Origin: Oscillospiraceae bacterium
Lineage (GTDB): Bacteria; Bacillota; Clostridia; Oscillospirales; Ruminococcaceae
Direction: 5' to 3'
Length of the DNA stretch: 21,997 bases
Assembly: GCA_900768245.1 (NCBI GenBank)
Contig: CAAGCE010000137.1
Coordinates: 1 to 21,997 of the forward strand
Shown: piece by piece, positions 7,638 through 15,938 of the stretch
How the letters are laid out: every line of letters begins with the position of its first letter
How positions within the stretch are numbered: position 1 is the stretch's first letter
Made by a program: the position numbers and the translations under genes
Notes under the pieces: model-generated
Told to the model about the DNA's origin: nothing
Database searches by the model: none
What the model saw: only the letters and a program-made list of their open reading frames with translations

Positions 7638-8816
7638 ATGAACGAAATGCAGTTAAAGTACGGCTGTAACCCAAATCAGAAGCCATCAAGAGTTTATATG
7701 GCAGACGGCAGCGAGCTTCCGATAGAAGTTCTCAACGGCAAGCCCGGATATATCAATCTTCTTGACGCTTTTAACGGCTGGCAGCTTGTTAAGGAGCTTA
7801 AAAAGGCAACAGGACTCTGTGCAGCAACATCATTCAAGCACGTTTCACCTGCGGGTGCAGCAGTAGGACTTCCTCTTACAGATACACTTAAAAAGATATA
7901 TTGGGTAGATGATCTTGAGCTTTCTCCGCTTGCCTGTGCATATGCAAGAGCAAGAGGCGCAGACAGAATGTCATCATACGGTGATTTTATTGCTCTTTCG
8001 GATGTATGTGATGTTCCGACAGCAAAGATGATCCAGCGTGAAGTTTCAGACGGTGTAATTGCGCCGGGATATACAGATGAAGCTCTTGAGATCCTTAAAT
8101 CAAAAAGAAAAGGTACATATAATATCGTAAAGATAAACGAAAATTATGTTCCCGCACCAATTGAAACAAAGCAGGTTTACGGTATCACATTTGAGCAGGG
8201 AAGAAATGAGCTTGATATTAATAATGAACTCCTCGCAAATGTTGTAACAGAAAACAAAAATATCCCCGAAGATAAAAAGCGTGATCTTCTTATCTCACTT
8301 ATCGTACTTAAATACACACAGTCCAACAGCGTTTGCTATGTAAAGGACGGACAGGCTATCGGTATCGGTGCAGGTCAGCAGTCAAGAATCCATTGCACAC
8401 GTCTTGCAGGTCAGAAGGCTGATAATTGGTGGATGCGTCAGTCGCCAAAGGTTCTCGGACTTCAGTTTATTGATGATATTCGCCGTGCAGACAGAGATAA
8501 CGCTATTGATGTTTATATGTCACCAGATGAATATATGGATGTTCTTGAAGACGGTGCTTGGCAGAAGATATTCAAGGTAAAGCCTGAAATCTTTACAGCT
8601 GAAGAAAAGAAGGCATGGCTTTCACAGAATACAGGCGTATGCCTTGGTTCAGACGCATTCTTCCCATTCGGAGATAATATTGAACGTGCTCATAAGAGCG
8701 GCGTTGAATATATCGCACAGCCGGGCGGTTCTATCCGTGATGATAACGTAATTGATACTTGCAATAAGTACAACATTGCAATGGCATTTACAGGAATAAG
8801 ACTTTTCCACCATTAA
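7638..8816 (+). CDS. purH: Stand-alone AICAR transformylase (PurH C-terminal domain type)
   Basis: A 392-residue protein that matches the AICAR transformylase part of PurH but has no N-terminal MGS-like IMP cyclohydrolase domain; full PurH is about 510-530 residues. Seen: NPNQKPSRVYM near the start, SFKHVSPAGAAVGLP (from residue 65) with the catalytic Lys-His pair, CAYARARGADRMSSYGDF, GIGAGQQSRIHCTRLAG and the C-terminal FPFGDNIERAHKSGV and QPGGSIRDD. It formylates AICAR using 10-formyl-THF. The missing cyclohydrolase is supplied by the PurO-type gene 28 nt upstream. GGGGAGGA precedes the ATG at a good distance. The gene symbol purH is used for the homologous domain only. Confidence 0.93.
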   Translation: MNEMQLKYGCNPNQKPSRVYMADGSELPIEVLNGKPGYINLLDAFNGWQLVKELKKATGLCAATSFKHVSPAGAAVGLPLTDTLKKIYWVDDLELSPLACAYARARGADRMSSYGDFIALSDVCDVPTAKMIQREVSDGVIAPGYTDEALEILKSKRKGTYNIVKINENYVPAPIETKQVYGITFEQGRNELDINNELLANVVTENKNIPEDKKRDLLISLIVLKYTQSNSVCYVKDGQAIGIGAGQQSRIHCTRLAGQKADNWWMRQSPKVLGLQFIDDIRRADRDNAIDVYMSPDEYMDVLEDGAWQKIFKVKPEIFTAEEKKAWLSQNTGVCLGSDAFFPFGDNIERAHKSGVEYIAQPGGSIRDDNVIDTCNKYNIAMAFTGIRLFHH

Positions 8817-8825
8817 TTAAAAGGG

Positions 8826-8857
8826 CAAAATGGGAATGAAAAAACGTTCCCATTTTG
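8826..8857 (+). terminator. Hairpin terminator after purH
   Basis: CAAAATGGGAA (8826-8836) and TTCCCATTTTG (8847-8857) form a perfect 11-bp stem with a 10-nt loop, ending in TTTTGTTAT. It lies 10 nt after the purH stop. It may end or weaken transcription before the lipoprotein gene and purD; the T-run is short, so partial read-through is likely. Confidence 0.65.
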
Positions 8858-8882
8858 TTATATGAAGGGACATGACGTAAAG

Positions 8883-9620
8883 GTGAAGAAAAAATTAGTT
8901 ATTGCAGTGGCAGCTGCTCTTATGCTTGCTGCCTGCTCAAACACAGGTGATGCAATAGAAAATACAGCAACTGATACTGCTTCTGAAACAATTTCTGTGA
9001 CAGAACCGGAAACCGAATCGGAAGCTGCAACAGAAGAAATTACAACTGAAACTGAGATTGTATCGGAAATCGATACTGAAGCCGAAACAACGGAAGATGT
9101 AGAGACAGATGTTTATTCGGGAACAGGGTATACTTTAAATGTTGATCCTGAAAAGTGGATAGATGTTATTGAGTATAAGCAGAAAATTGCCGAAACAGCA
9201 GAAGAAATTAATACAGAATTGGATTTCAGTGCCGATGATTATTCAGAAATGTGTGACGCATTCTGGGTATATGCCGATCTTGCAGACAGCGAGTTTTCGG
9301 CAAATGTTAATGTTGTTTCACAGGATATCGGTGCCGATGCAAATATGGATGCAGACGTTTTAGGACCTTATATGGAAGAAAGTTATTCTGCAGTTGAAGG
9401 CTATACATTCCTTGGTTGGGAATCGGTTGTTATAAATGGTTCTGATTGTCTGAAATGCGGGCTTGAAGTTGAGCAGTCTGGAATTACCGTAAGAATGCAG
9501 CAGTATATTTTCCTTAAAAATGGCTTGCAGACGGTGTTTACTTTAACAGCAAGTGATGACAGTTTTGAAACTGTACTTCCTGATTTTGAAGAAATGATAA
9601 GTACGATTTATCTGGATTAA
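8883..9620 (+). CDS. Lipoprotein with Thr/Glu-rich linker, function unknown
   Basis: A 245-residue predicted lipoprotein. The start GTG 8883 gives MKKKLVIAVAAALMLAACSN, a clean signal peptide with lipobox LAAC and lipidated Cys18, and AAGGGA lies upstream at 8865-8870. An in-frame ATG at 8862 has no ribosome binding site. Residues about 20-75 are a low-complexity stretch of Thr, Glu, Ser and Ala, presumably a flexible tether outside the membrane. The remaining 165 residues form a compact domain with FTLTASDDSFETVLPDFEEM near the end, which reminds me of PsbP/DcrB-like lipoproteins; this likeness is weak. It sits between purH and purD, an odd place with no obvious link to purine synthesis. Confidence 0.85.
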   Translation: MKKKLVIAVAAALMLAACSNTGDAIENTATDTASETISVTEPETESEAATEEITTETEIVSEIDTEAETTEDVETDVYSGTGYTLNVDPEKWIDVIEYKQKIAETAEEINTELDFSADDYSEMCDAFWVYADLADSEFSANVNVVSQDIGADANMDADVLGPYMEESYSAVEGYTFLGWESVVINGSDCLKCGLEVEQSGITVRMQQYIFLKNGLQTVFTLTASDDSFETVLPDFEEMISTIYLD

Positions 9621-9649
9621 GCTTTTATATTGCTGAAAGGATTGGTAGA

Positions 9650-10927
9650 ATGAAAATATTAGTAGTTGGCGGCGGCGGCCGTGAACATGCAATTATAATG
9701 AAGCTTGCAGAAAGCAAGCGTGTGGAAAAGCTTTATTGCACACCCGGCAACGGTGGTATTTCGAGATATGCAGAGTGCTTTGATGTAAAGGCTACTGACA
9801 TTACAGGGGTAGTTGCTCTTGCCAAGCAGCTTAAAGTTGATATGGTGGTAGTTGCTCCTGATGATCCGCTTGTACTTGGTATGGTAGATGCACTCAATGC
9901 TGAAGGCTTTATGACATTCGGTCCAAATAAGGCAGCTGCAATTATTGAAGGCAGCAAGGTTTTCTCAAAGGACCTTATGAAAAAGTATAACATTCCTACT
10001 GCAAAGTATGAAACCTTTACAGATAGTGCGTCTGCTATTTCGTATCTTAAAGAACAGAACAGCTACCCTGCAGTAATAAAGGCTGACGGACTTGCTCTCG
10101 GAAAGGGAGTAATTATTGCAGCAGATGAAGCTGAGGCTGTTGCGGCAGTAAAATCAATGATTGATGATAAGCAGTTCGGAGAAAGCAGCTCAACAGTTGT
10201 TATTGAAGAATTTCTTACCGGACCTGAGATTTCGGTATTGTCATTTACAGACGGTAATGTTGTTGTTCCAATGGTTTCGTCAATGGATCATAAACGTGCG
10301 CTTGACGGTGATAAGGGATTGAATACAGGCGGTATGGGAACAATTGCGCCAAATCCGTTCTATACCGAAGAAGTTGCAAAGGAATGTATGGAAAAAATAT
10401 TTATTCCAACGATTAATGCAATGAATGCAGAGGGCAGAAAGTTCAAAGGCTGCCTTTATTTCGGACTTATGGCAACACCAAAGGGCGTGAAAGTCATCGA
10501 GTATAACTGCAGATTTGGAGATCCCGAAACACAGGTCGTCCTTCCGCTTCTTGATACAGATCTTTGTGATATTTTTGAGGCAGTTTATAATGAAAAGCTT
10601 GCTGATATGGATATTAAGTGGAAAAATGAGTGCTGTTCATGTGTAGTTATGGCAAGCGGCGGCTATCCGCAAAGCTATGATAAAGGCATTGAAATGTTTG
10701 GCATGGACGATAAAGGACAGGTCGACGGCGTGTTTGTATATCATGCAGGCACTAAGTATGAAAACGGAAAGTTCTACACAAACGGCGGACGTGTTATCGG
10801 TGTAACAGCAACAGGTGCAACATTGCAGAAAGCACTTGATAGATCATATGCAGCAGTAGAAAAAATCAAATTTGATAAAGCACATTACAGAAAAGATATA
10901 GGAAAGCGTGCATTATCAGCTAAGTAA
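9650..10927 (+). CDS. purD: PurD, GAR synthetase (phosphoribosylamine-glycine ligase)
   Basis: A 425-residue ATP-grasp ligase of normal length joining phosphoribosylamine and glycine. Seen: MKILVVGGGGREHAI at the N-terminus, FGPNKAAAIIEGSKVFSKD, PAVIKADGLALGKGVII (ATP-grasp loop), LNTGGMGTIAPNPF, and EYNCRFGDPETQ (metal/ATP binding, around residues 284-295). AAAGGA is a good ribosome binding site. It is the last gene of the operon and acts directly after PurF. Its stop codon is immediately followed by a strong terminator. Confidence 0.97.
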   Translation: MKILVVGGGGREHAIIMKLAESKRVEKLYCTPGNGGISRYAECFDVKATDITGVVALAKQLKVDMVVVAPDDPLVLGMVDALNAEGFMTFGPNKAAAIIEGSKVFSKDLMKKYNIPTAKYETFTDSASAISYLKEQNSYPAVIKADGLALGKGVIIAADEAEAVAAVKSMIDDKQFGESSSTVVIEEFLTGPEISVLSFTDGNVVVPMVSSMDHKRALDGDKGLNTGGMGTIAPNPFYTEEVAKECMEKIFIPTINAMNAEGRKFKGCLYFGLMATPKGVKVIEYNCRFGDPETQVVLPLLDTDLCDIFEAVYNEKLADMDIKWKNECCSCVVMASGGYPQSYDKGIEMFGMDDKGQVDGVFVYHAGTKYENGKFYTNGGRVIGVTATGATLQKALDRSYAAVEKIKFDKAHYRKDIGKRALSAK

Positions 10928-10973
10928 AAAAATCCGACAATAATGTGTAAAAAACATTATTGTCGGATTTTTT
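10927..10973. terminator. Strong bidirectional terminator between purD and the recombinase unit
   Basis: A perfect 20-bp inverted repeat (10927-10946 and 10954-10973; core AATCCGACAATAATGT) with a 7-nt loop and A/T runs on both sides. It can stop transcription from purD on the plus strand and from the recombinase on the minus strand. The stop codon of the small minus-strand frame at 10972-11139 falls in its outer arm. Confidence 0.9.
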
Positions 10974-11139
10974 ATTTGTCTGACTGTTTTGAATGACGTT
11001 CCTCATACTTATGTTTTGTTGCCAAACCGCCTCTTATGTGACGTTCTTTTTTATTTATTTCAAGAATTTCTTTTACTGCCGGGTAAAGCTGTGGGGCGAT
11101 TACAGGCAGTTTTTCGGTTATGTCCTTATGTATGGTCGT
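10972..11139 (-). pseudogene. Small recombinase-linked frame without a normal start codon
   Basis: On the minus strand an open frame of 55 codons overlaps the 3' end of the recombinase by 14 nt in another frame. It reads TTIHKDITEKLPVI, then LYPAVKEILEINKKERHIRG, then GLATKHKYEERHSKQSDK. The composition looks like real protein (charged, ERHIRGG core), and small frames of this style follow serine recombinases in some clostridial elements, as I recall. There is no ATG, GTG or TTG in frame: the frame opens after a TAA with TTA CCG ACG ACC ATA. Loss of a single codon (GAT in ...ACCGATGACGACC...) would explain a missing ATG start. It may therefore be a recently broken gene, or one starting at ATA. 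No function is assigned. Confidence 0.45.
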
Positions 11140-12652
11140 CGGTAATTAGAAATGCTTTTTCAAGCCCGATCTCGTCAAAAGTTTTAAGAAAAATATCGAT
11201 GTTTCCGTTCCTGTCAACTTCAATTCGGTCGATGATCTTTTTGAGCTGTGCATTGGTCACGGTCGATAGGTCGGTGATGCTTTCCATGTCGGCAAAGGTT
11301 TGGTCGAGCAGCGTATCAAGCATTTCGCTGCGGTTTAGATTATATTCTGTAACAGTTAGTTCGTTTTTGATACGTTCAAGGTCGGCATTGATGCTTTTCA
11401 GTTTGGCATTAAGTTCCTCACGGGAGATAAGTTCATCAACATACATATCCATATACTTTTGGCGCTGTTTTTCAAGTGAGGTGCGCTTATTGTCGAGTTC
11501 ATCGAAACGGTTCTGATTTTCGTTTGAATCGTGGTAGAGTGTATTGAACCTAGATACAATGTTTTTTACCATTGTATTTCGGTTTTTCAGCGAGTGGGAA
11601 AAGTATTCCTGAAGATTTTGGGTAAGGACCTGCTCGTCAAGGACGACAGCGTTCGGGCAGGCATCTGTGCCGCGCATATTTCTTACGCTGCATACCCAGC
11701 GGTAATTGCCTTTATAGCAGGTACGGCGAAAAGAGTAACCACATTCTTTACATTTTATGAGTGTACTGAAAAGGTGTTTGCTGCTTTGTCGTTCGTGGTC
11801 GTGGGTAAAAGCGTTTTTGCGTTTTTCAAGGGTCTGCTGTGCTTTATTGAAAAGTTCGTTGCTTATAATTCGGAGTTCGGGACGTTCGGTGACGAGCCAC
11901 TCGTCATCATTTTTCTTTACACGCTTGCTTGTGAGGAAGTCTTGGATCTCCTCTTTGCCGTTGATGATTTTGCCAATATAGATGCTGTTGGCGAGGATCC
12001 TTGAAATGGAGTTCTGCGTCCACATATTGCCAAGCTTTGTTTTGATGTTTCGTTCGTTAAGGATATTGGCAATTTTGGTCGTGCCAAAGCCTTCGGTGGT
12101 ATAGAGGGTAAAAATTTCGTTGACGATCTTTGCTTCGTTTTGGTTGACGGTGAGGTTGAAATAGTCACCGTTGGTTTTGTCGTAACCATAGACGAAGTTC
12201 GGGACACGACCTTTTTCGGCATTGATCTTCTTTCCGAATTTTATACGCTTGGAGGTGTTGGCAGATTCCTCCTGTGCGAGTGCGCCGAAGATAGTAAGTA
12301 CGAACTCGGAGTTGCCGAGGACGGTCTGATTTGCGGTAAGGAAGACGGTTTCGATATTAAGTGCTTTAAGCTTGCGTATGCTTTGGAGAAAATCAACGGT
12401 ATTTCGTGCGAAACGGGAAATATCTTTGACGATGACCATTTCAAACAATCCGCTCTGAGCATCTTTCATAAGCTTAAGAAATTCATATCTTTTTTTTGTT
12501 TTGGTTCCGGAGATACCTTCATCAGCATATAGCCGTACAAGATTGTAACCATTTTTTTCAGTAAATTCCGTAAAAAATATCTTCTGAGCTTCAAGGCTGT
12601 TAAGTTGATCTTCCTTATCGGTTGAAACTCGGCAGTATGCGGCTACGTTCAT
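11126..12652 (-). CDS. Large serine recombinase (site-specific integrase family)
   Basis: A 508-residue recombinase. The N-terminal resolvase domain has the catalytic Ser10 in YCRVSTDKED and the arginine block DISRFARN (residues 78-84), with LYADEGISGTKTKKR between. A recombinase domain follows (about 150-270), then a zinc ribbon with Cys301, Cys304, Cys321 and Cys332, then a charged coiled coil (about 370-440). This is the architecture of integrases of clostridial integrative elements (TndX/TnpX-like). ATG 12652 has AGGAGGT 7 nt upstream. All key residues are present, so the protein is probably active or only recently inactive. Its base composition is richer in G and C in places than the AT-rich flank before it. 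It is convergent with purD and shares its terminator. Confidence 0.95.
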   Translation of the reverse strand: MNVAAYCRVSTDKEDQLNSLEAQKIFFTEFTEKNGYNLVRLYADEGISGTKTKKRYEFLKLMKDAQSGLFEMVIVKDISRFARNTVDFLQSIRKLKALNIETVFLTANQTVLGNSEFVLTIFGALAQEESANTSKRIKFGKKINAEKGRVPNFVYGYDKTNGDYFNLTVNQNEAKIVNEIFTLYTTEGFGTTKIANILNERNIKTKLGNMWTQNSISRILANSIYIGKIINGKEEIQDFLTSKRVKKNDDEWLVTERPELRIISNELFNKAQQTLEKRKNAFTHDHERQSSKHLFSTLIKCKECGYSFRRTCYKGNYRWVCSVRNMRGTDACPNAVVLDEQVLTQNLQEYFSHSLKNRNTMVKNIVSRFNTLYHDSNENQNRFDELDNKRTSLEKQRQKYMDMYVDELISREELNAKLKSINADLERIKNELTVTEYNLNRSEMLDTLLDQTFADMESITDLSTVTNAQLKKIIDRIEVDRNGNIDIFLKTFDEIGLEKAFLITDDHT

Positions 12653-12934
12653 TTTGGCACCTCCTATTATAGTTTAAACAATTATATTGCAGAAATTTTT
12701 TGAAAGGGATTTTTTATCATTAAATATTTAGTATGTAAATATTTGGACAAATATTCATTATATCAAACCTAAAAGTTATTTATAATAGATTGTATAATAT
12801 CTGAATTGAATACTACTATATAAACAATAACATTGATGTACATTGCTTTGTGTTTTGAAATATGTATCACAAATCTGAATTATAGTCAAGTTAAGTGCAT
12901 ATGCATTACCAAGAATAAAAGAGGAGATGGTATT
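12653..12934. other. AT-rich intergenic region between divergent mobile-element genes
   Basis: These 282 bases hold no convincing gene. They contain three AAATATT copies (12722-12729, 12737-12744 and 12749-12755), possibly a protein-binding cluster, and several weak promoter-like TATAAT sequences on both strands. Both the recombinase (minus) and the 54-residue protein gene (plus) must be driven from here. An attachment site could lie here, but I cannot identify one. Confidence 0.4.
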
Positions 12935-13099
12935 ATGCAGCATGATGAATTGGTGTTTAGGTTTCATAATCCAAATAGTGAGAAGGATACATACAGAGCA
13001 TTGGCGGCAATATTTGCTGATGTAGGATGTAAAAAACTCAAAAATGCGTTGATAGAGGCTGAACAAGAGCAGATTGATAGAAATATTGAAAAAAAATAA
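12935..13099 (+). CDS. Small mobile-element-associated protein, function unknown
   Basis: A 54-residue protein starting MQHDELVFRFHNPNSEKDTY and ending in a charged helix (EAEQEQIDRNIEKK). ATG 12935 is preceded by GAGGAG with 8-nt spacing, which fixes the start; an in-frame extension upstream to 12833 has no such site. The FRFHNPN motif resembles a family of very small proteins that I recall being carried beside serine recombinases in clostridial elements, but their function is not known to me. It is divergent from the recombinase and followed by the helicase promoter. Confidence 0.75.
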   Translation: MQHDELVFRFHNPNSEKDTYRALAAIFADVGCKKLKNALIEAEQEQIDRNIEKK

Positions 13100-13144
13100 T
13101 ATACTATAAAAGCTCCCTAATTTTTAATATTAAACTTCTAAATA

Positions 13145-13173
13145 TTGCAAAATATATTTAAATATAGTATAAT
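13145..13173 (+). promoter_or_regulatory. Promoter of the helicase gene
   Basis: TTGCAA (13145-13150), a 17-nt spacer and TATAAT (13168-13173) on the plus strand. The start site would be near 13180, giving a very short 5' leader of roughly 14 nt that still holds GGGGTGA before the ATG at 13194. Confidence 0.7.
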
Positions 13174-13193
13174 TGCATATATGGGGTGAATAT

Positions 13194-15875
13194 ATGATAC
13201 AGCGAATTGATATTAGCATTTCCGACTTGTTTACAGCAGGTGTGGAGATGAATATGTATAGAACTGCATTGAAATATGCTGAAATGTTTGATTTAAGATC
13301 CGTTGATGAATATGAAAAAAGAAGTCGGCTTTTTGATTCACTGAAAGCAAGATGTGAGGCAAAGGGTGTAAAAGTTGAAGATGTGAAATGGGACCCTGTT
13401 ATGCATCAATATGTTAATGCAATGCTGAATTTTAAAAAAGAAAAACATAAGGCATTTTGCAAGAATTTTATGCCTTCATACAAACAGGCTTCGGCTGAAT
13501 ATGATGCTATTTTTTCATCGTGTGATAATGAAAAAATCAATGAGGACTATAAAACATTCTGCATTAAATATAAGCCATTCATAAATGTTGCATCCGTTCT
13601 TGCTCACGAAGTTAAAGATGATGAGGATTACCCTGAGGTAATTGAAATAAGTGTTATTGCCAAAAAATTTATTGAAGATATAAATGAACACATAGCTGAG
13701 GTTCAGAAAAAAATATTGCTTGAGCAGCAGAAACGTGCAGATGCCGTGCAGATGATACAGCCTGTTGAAGGTCATAATCTTGATCCTCAACAGGTGAACT
13801 GTATTCTTGAAGATGCCCATAATCATCTTGTGATAGCCGGAGCAGGTACAGGAAAAACTACAACAATAGTCGGGTATGTGAAATATCTTATAAAATCAGA
13901 GATCTGCAAGCCTGATGAGATATTGATGCTGTCATTTACAAATAAATCAGCAGAAGAAATGAAGCTGCGCATAAAAAAAGAAACCGGTACGGATATGGAT
14001 GTGTTTACGTTTCATAAGCTTGGGGTACAGATCATAAGCGGTGTTGAGGGTAAGAAATGTTCGGTTTATTCGGCAAATGTAGCTGAGTTTGCAAAGCAGA
14101 GCATAAGTAAACATCTTGAAGATGAAAATTACCTTAAAGCATTGGTAGCATACTGTATGTTTTCTCCGTCAAAGGCGGTTTCGGAGTTTGATTTTGCAAA
14201 TAAAAACGAGTATGATGAATATATCAGAAACAGCGAACCTGTAACAATAAAGGGGGAGAGAGTTAAAAGTTACTGTGAACTTGAAATTGCAAATTTTCTG
14301 TACAGCAACGGAATAAAATATACCTATGAAAAAGTATATGAATATGATCTTGCAGATAAAAACTATGCAGGTTATTATCCTGATTTTTATCTTGATGATT
14401 ATGATATATACCTTGAATTTTTTGCAATAAATAAGCATGGACAAGTTCCTGACTGGTTCACAGCTGAAAAGGGGAAAACACCGTCACAGACATATAATGA
14501 TAAAATAATATGGAAAAGGAAGATACATAAGCATTATGGTACAACGCTTGTTGAGGTTTCATACGCTGATAAACAATGTGGACGGCTTCTTGAAAATCTG
14601 AAAGATAAGCTTGAAGCACACGAAGTAAACTTTTATCCTAAGTCAGATGAAGAACTGTGGAATGATATTAAGCATGAAAATAATGCAGTAATGTCAAATG
14701 TAGTAAATATCGTAAGTCTTATTATATCATTGATAAAAGCAAACAACTATAATCTTGACCAAATGATAGAGAAAAATATTTTTTTGAAATTTATCCCTGT
14801 ATTAAAACTTGCCAAGCCTGTTTATGATGAATATGAAGAAATGCTTCATAAATCAGGGCAAATTGATTTTAATGATATGATACACCATGCTGCGGATTAT
14901 GTTGCACATGGAAAATGCACGCATAACTATAAGTATGTCATTGTAGATGAATATCAGGATATGTCTGAAGCAAGGTATCATCTGCTGAATGAAATGCGTA
15001 TAAAGTCTGATTTCAAGTTGTTTTGTGTAGGCGATGACTGGCAGAGCATTTATCGTTTTGCAGGAAGCGATGTAAGCTACATATTGAATTTTGAAAAGTA
15101 CTGGGGAAAAACTGTTATATCAAAAATAGAAACGACATATCGCTTCGGAGAAAAACTTATACAAATAACAGGACAGTACATAATGAAAAATCAAGCACAA
15201 ATACAGAAATCTCTAAAAAGCAATACAGTAGAAAGGGATTTTCCGTTAGGATTTATTGAAGCATATACAGATAAACTGCTCATTAAATTTATGACTGATA
15301 GGGTTAGAAAGCTTGAAAAGGATAGTACAGTATATTTTATCGGAAGATATGTTTCAGATAAGAAAATGTTTGATGATTCGGAATTTGAGCAGCTTCCTGA
15401 TAACGCAATATCACTTCCAAAGCGCCCTGACCTGAAAATGGAGTTTATTACAGTGCATAAATCAAAGGGTTTACAGGCAGATTATGTTTTCATACTGAAT
15501 AATTCCAATGATATAAAGGGTTTTCCAAGCAGAATACAGGATGACCCGATAGTTCAGCTGCTGCTAAAGAATAGTGATTCATATCCATTTGCGGAGGAGC
15601 GAAGACTTTATTATGTAGCAATGACAAGGGCAAAGAAAAAAGTGTGGCTGCTTATTCCGCAAAATAAAACCGGTATATTTGCAAATGAGCTTAAGGCAGC
15701 ATATTCTGAGATAATTAAAAGAAATGAATCTCAGGCAGCAATGACAGAACATAATCCAAGAATATGTCCGCTATGTGGTGGCAAGCTTGTTTACCGTAAT
15801 GGTAAATATGGAGCTTTTTACGGATGCAGCAACTTTAAATTTGGCTGCAGATATACAGAGCAGATCAAAAAATAA
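13194..15875 (+). CDS. UvrD/HelD-like superfamily 1 helicase with nuclease-like insertion and zinc finger
   Basis: An 893-residue protein. Residues 1-200 are a charged, helical N-terminal region without a motif I know. Superfamily 1 helicase motifs follow: Walker A AGAGTGKTT (about 215), LSFTNKSAEEMK, motif II VIVDEYQDMSE (about 582), GDDWQSIYRFAG (about 612), TYRF, ITVHKSKGLQADYV (about 752) and RRLYYVAMTRAKKK (about 804). Between motifs Ia and II lies an insertion (about 355-450) with ELEIANFLYSNGI, YYPDFYLDDYDIYLEF and TTLVEVSYAD, the layout of a PD-(D/E)xK nuclease fold as in helicase IV (HelD)-like proteins; the ExK lysine is not obvious. The C-terminus is a topoisomerase-type zinc finger (CPLCGG ... 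YGCSNFKFGCRY, about 857-890). Start ATG 13194. It is probably involved in DNA repair or defence. Confidence 0.92.
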   Translation: MIQRIDISISDLFTAGVEMNMYRTALKYAEMFDLRSVDEYEKRSRLFDSLKARCEAKGVKVEDVKWDPVMHQYVNAMLNFKKEKHKAFCKNFMPSYKQASAEYDAIFSSCDNEKINEDYKTFCIKYKPFINVASVLAHEVKDDEDYPEVIEISVIAKKFIEDINEHIAEVQKKILLEQQKRADAVQMIQPVEGHNLDPQQVNCILEDAHNHLVIAGAGTGKTTTIVGYVKYLIKSEICKPDEILMLSFTNKSAEEMKLRIKKETGTDMDVFTFHKLGVQIISGVEGKKCSVYSANVAEFAKQSISKHLEDENYLKALVAYCMFSPSKAVSEFDFANKNEYDEYIRNSEPVTIKGERVKSYCELEIANFLYSNGIKYTYEKVYEYDLADKNYAGYYPDFYLDDYDIYLEFFAINKHGQVPDWFTAEKGKTPSQTYNDKIIWKRKIHKHYGTTLVEVSYADKQCGRLLENLKDKLEAHEVNFYPKSDEELWNDIKHENNAVMSNVVNIVSLIISLIKANNYNLDQMIEKNIFLKFIPVLKLAKPVYDEYEEMLHKSGQIDFNDMIHHAADYVAHGKCTHNYKYVIVDEYQDMSEARYHLLNEMRIKSDFKLFCVGDDWQSIYRFAGSDVSYILNFEKYWGKTVISKIETTYRFGEKLIQITGQYIMKNQAQIQKSLKSNTVERDFPLGFIEAYTDKLLIKFMTDRVRKLEKDSTVYFIGRYVSDKKMFDDSEFEQLPDNAISLPKRPDLKMEFITVHKSKGLQADYVFILNNSNDIKGFPSRIQDDPIVQLLLKNSDSYPFAEERRLYYVAMTRAKKKVWLLIPQNKTGIFANELKAAYSEIIKRNESQAAMTEHNPRICPLCGGKLVYRNGKYGAFYGCSNFKFGCRYTEQIKK

Positions 15876-15914
15876 AAAGAAGTTCTGAGATGTAATGTTT
15901 CAGAACTTCTTTTT
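15874..15914. terminator. Bidirectional terminator between helicase and fic
   Basis: A perfect 15-bp stem (15874-15888 with 15900-15914, core AGAAGTTCTGA) has an 11-nt loop and A/T runs on both flanks. It starts at the helicase stop codon and lies 24 nt past the stop of fic, so it serves both convergent genes. Confidence 0.9.
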
Positions 15915-15938
15915 ATATTTAGAAAAAACTATAAATTA

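Noticed and set aside
10989..12532. Several long plus-strand open frames opposite the recombinase
   Set aside because: They are antisense shadows: the minus-strand frame has full recombinase motifs, while these have low-complexity Ser/Phe-rich or motif-free translations.
12855..12886. Promoter for the 54-residue protein (TTGAAA ... TATAGT)
   Set aside because: The spacer is 20 nt and other weak candidates exist nearby, so no choice can be supported.
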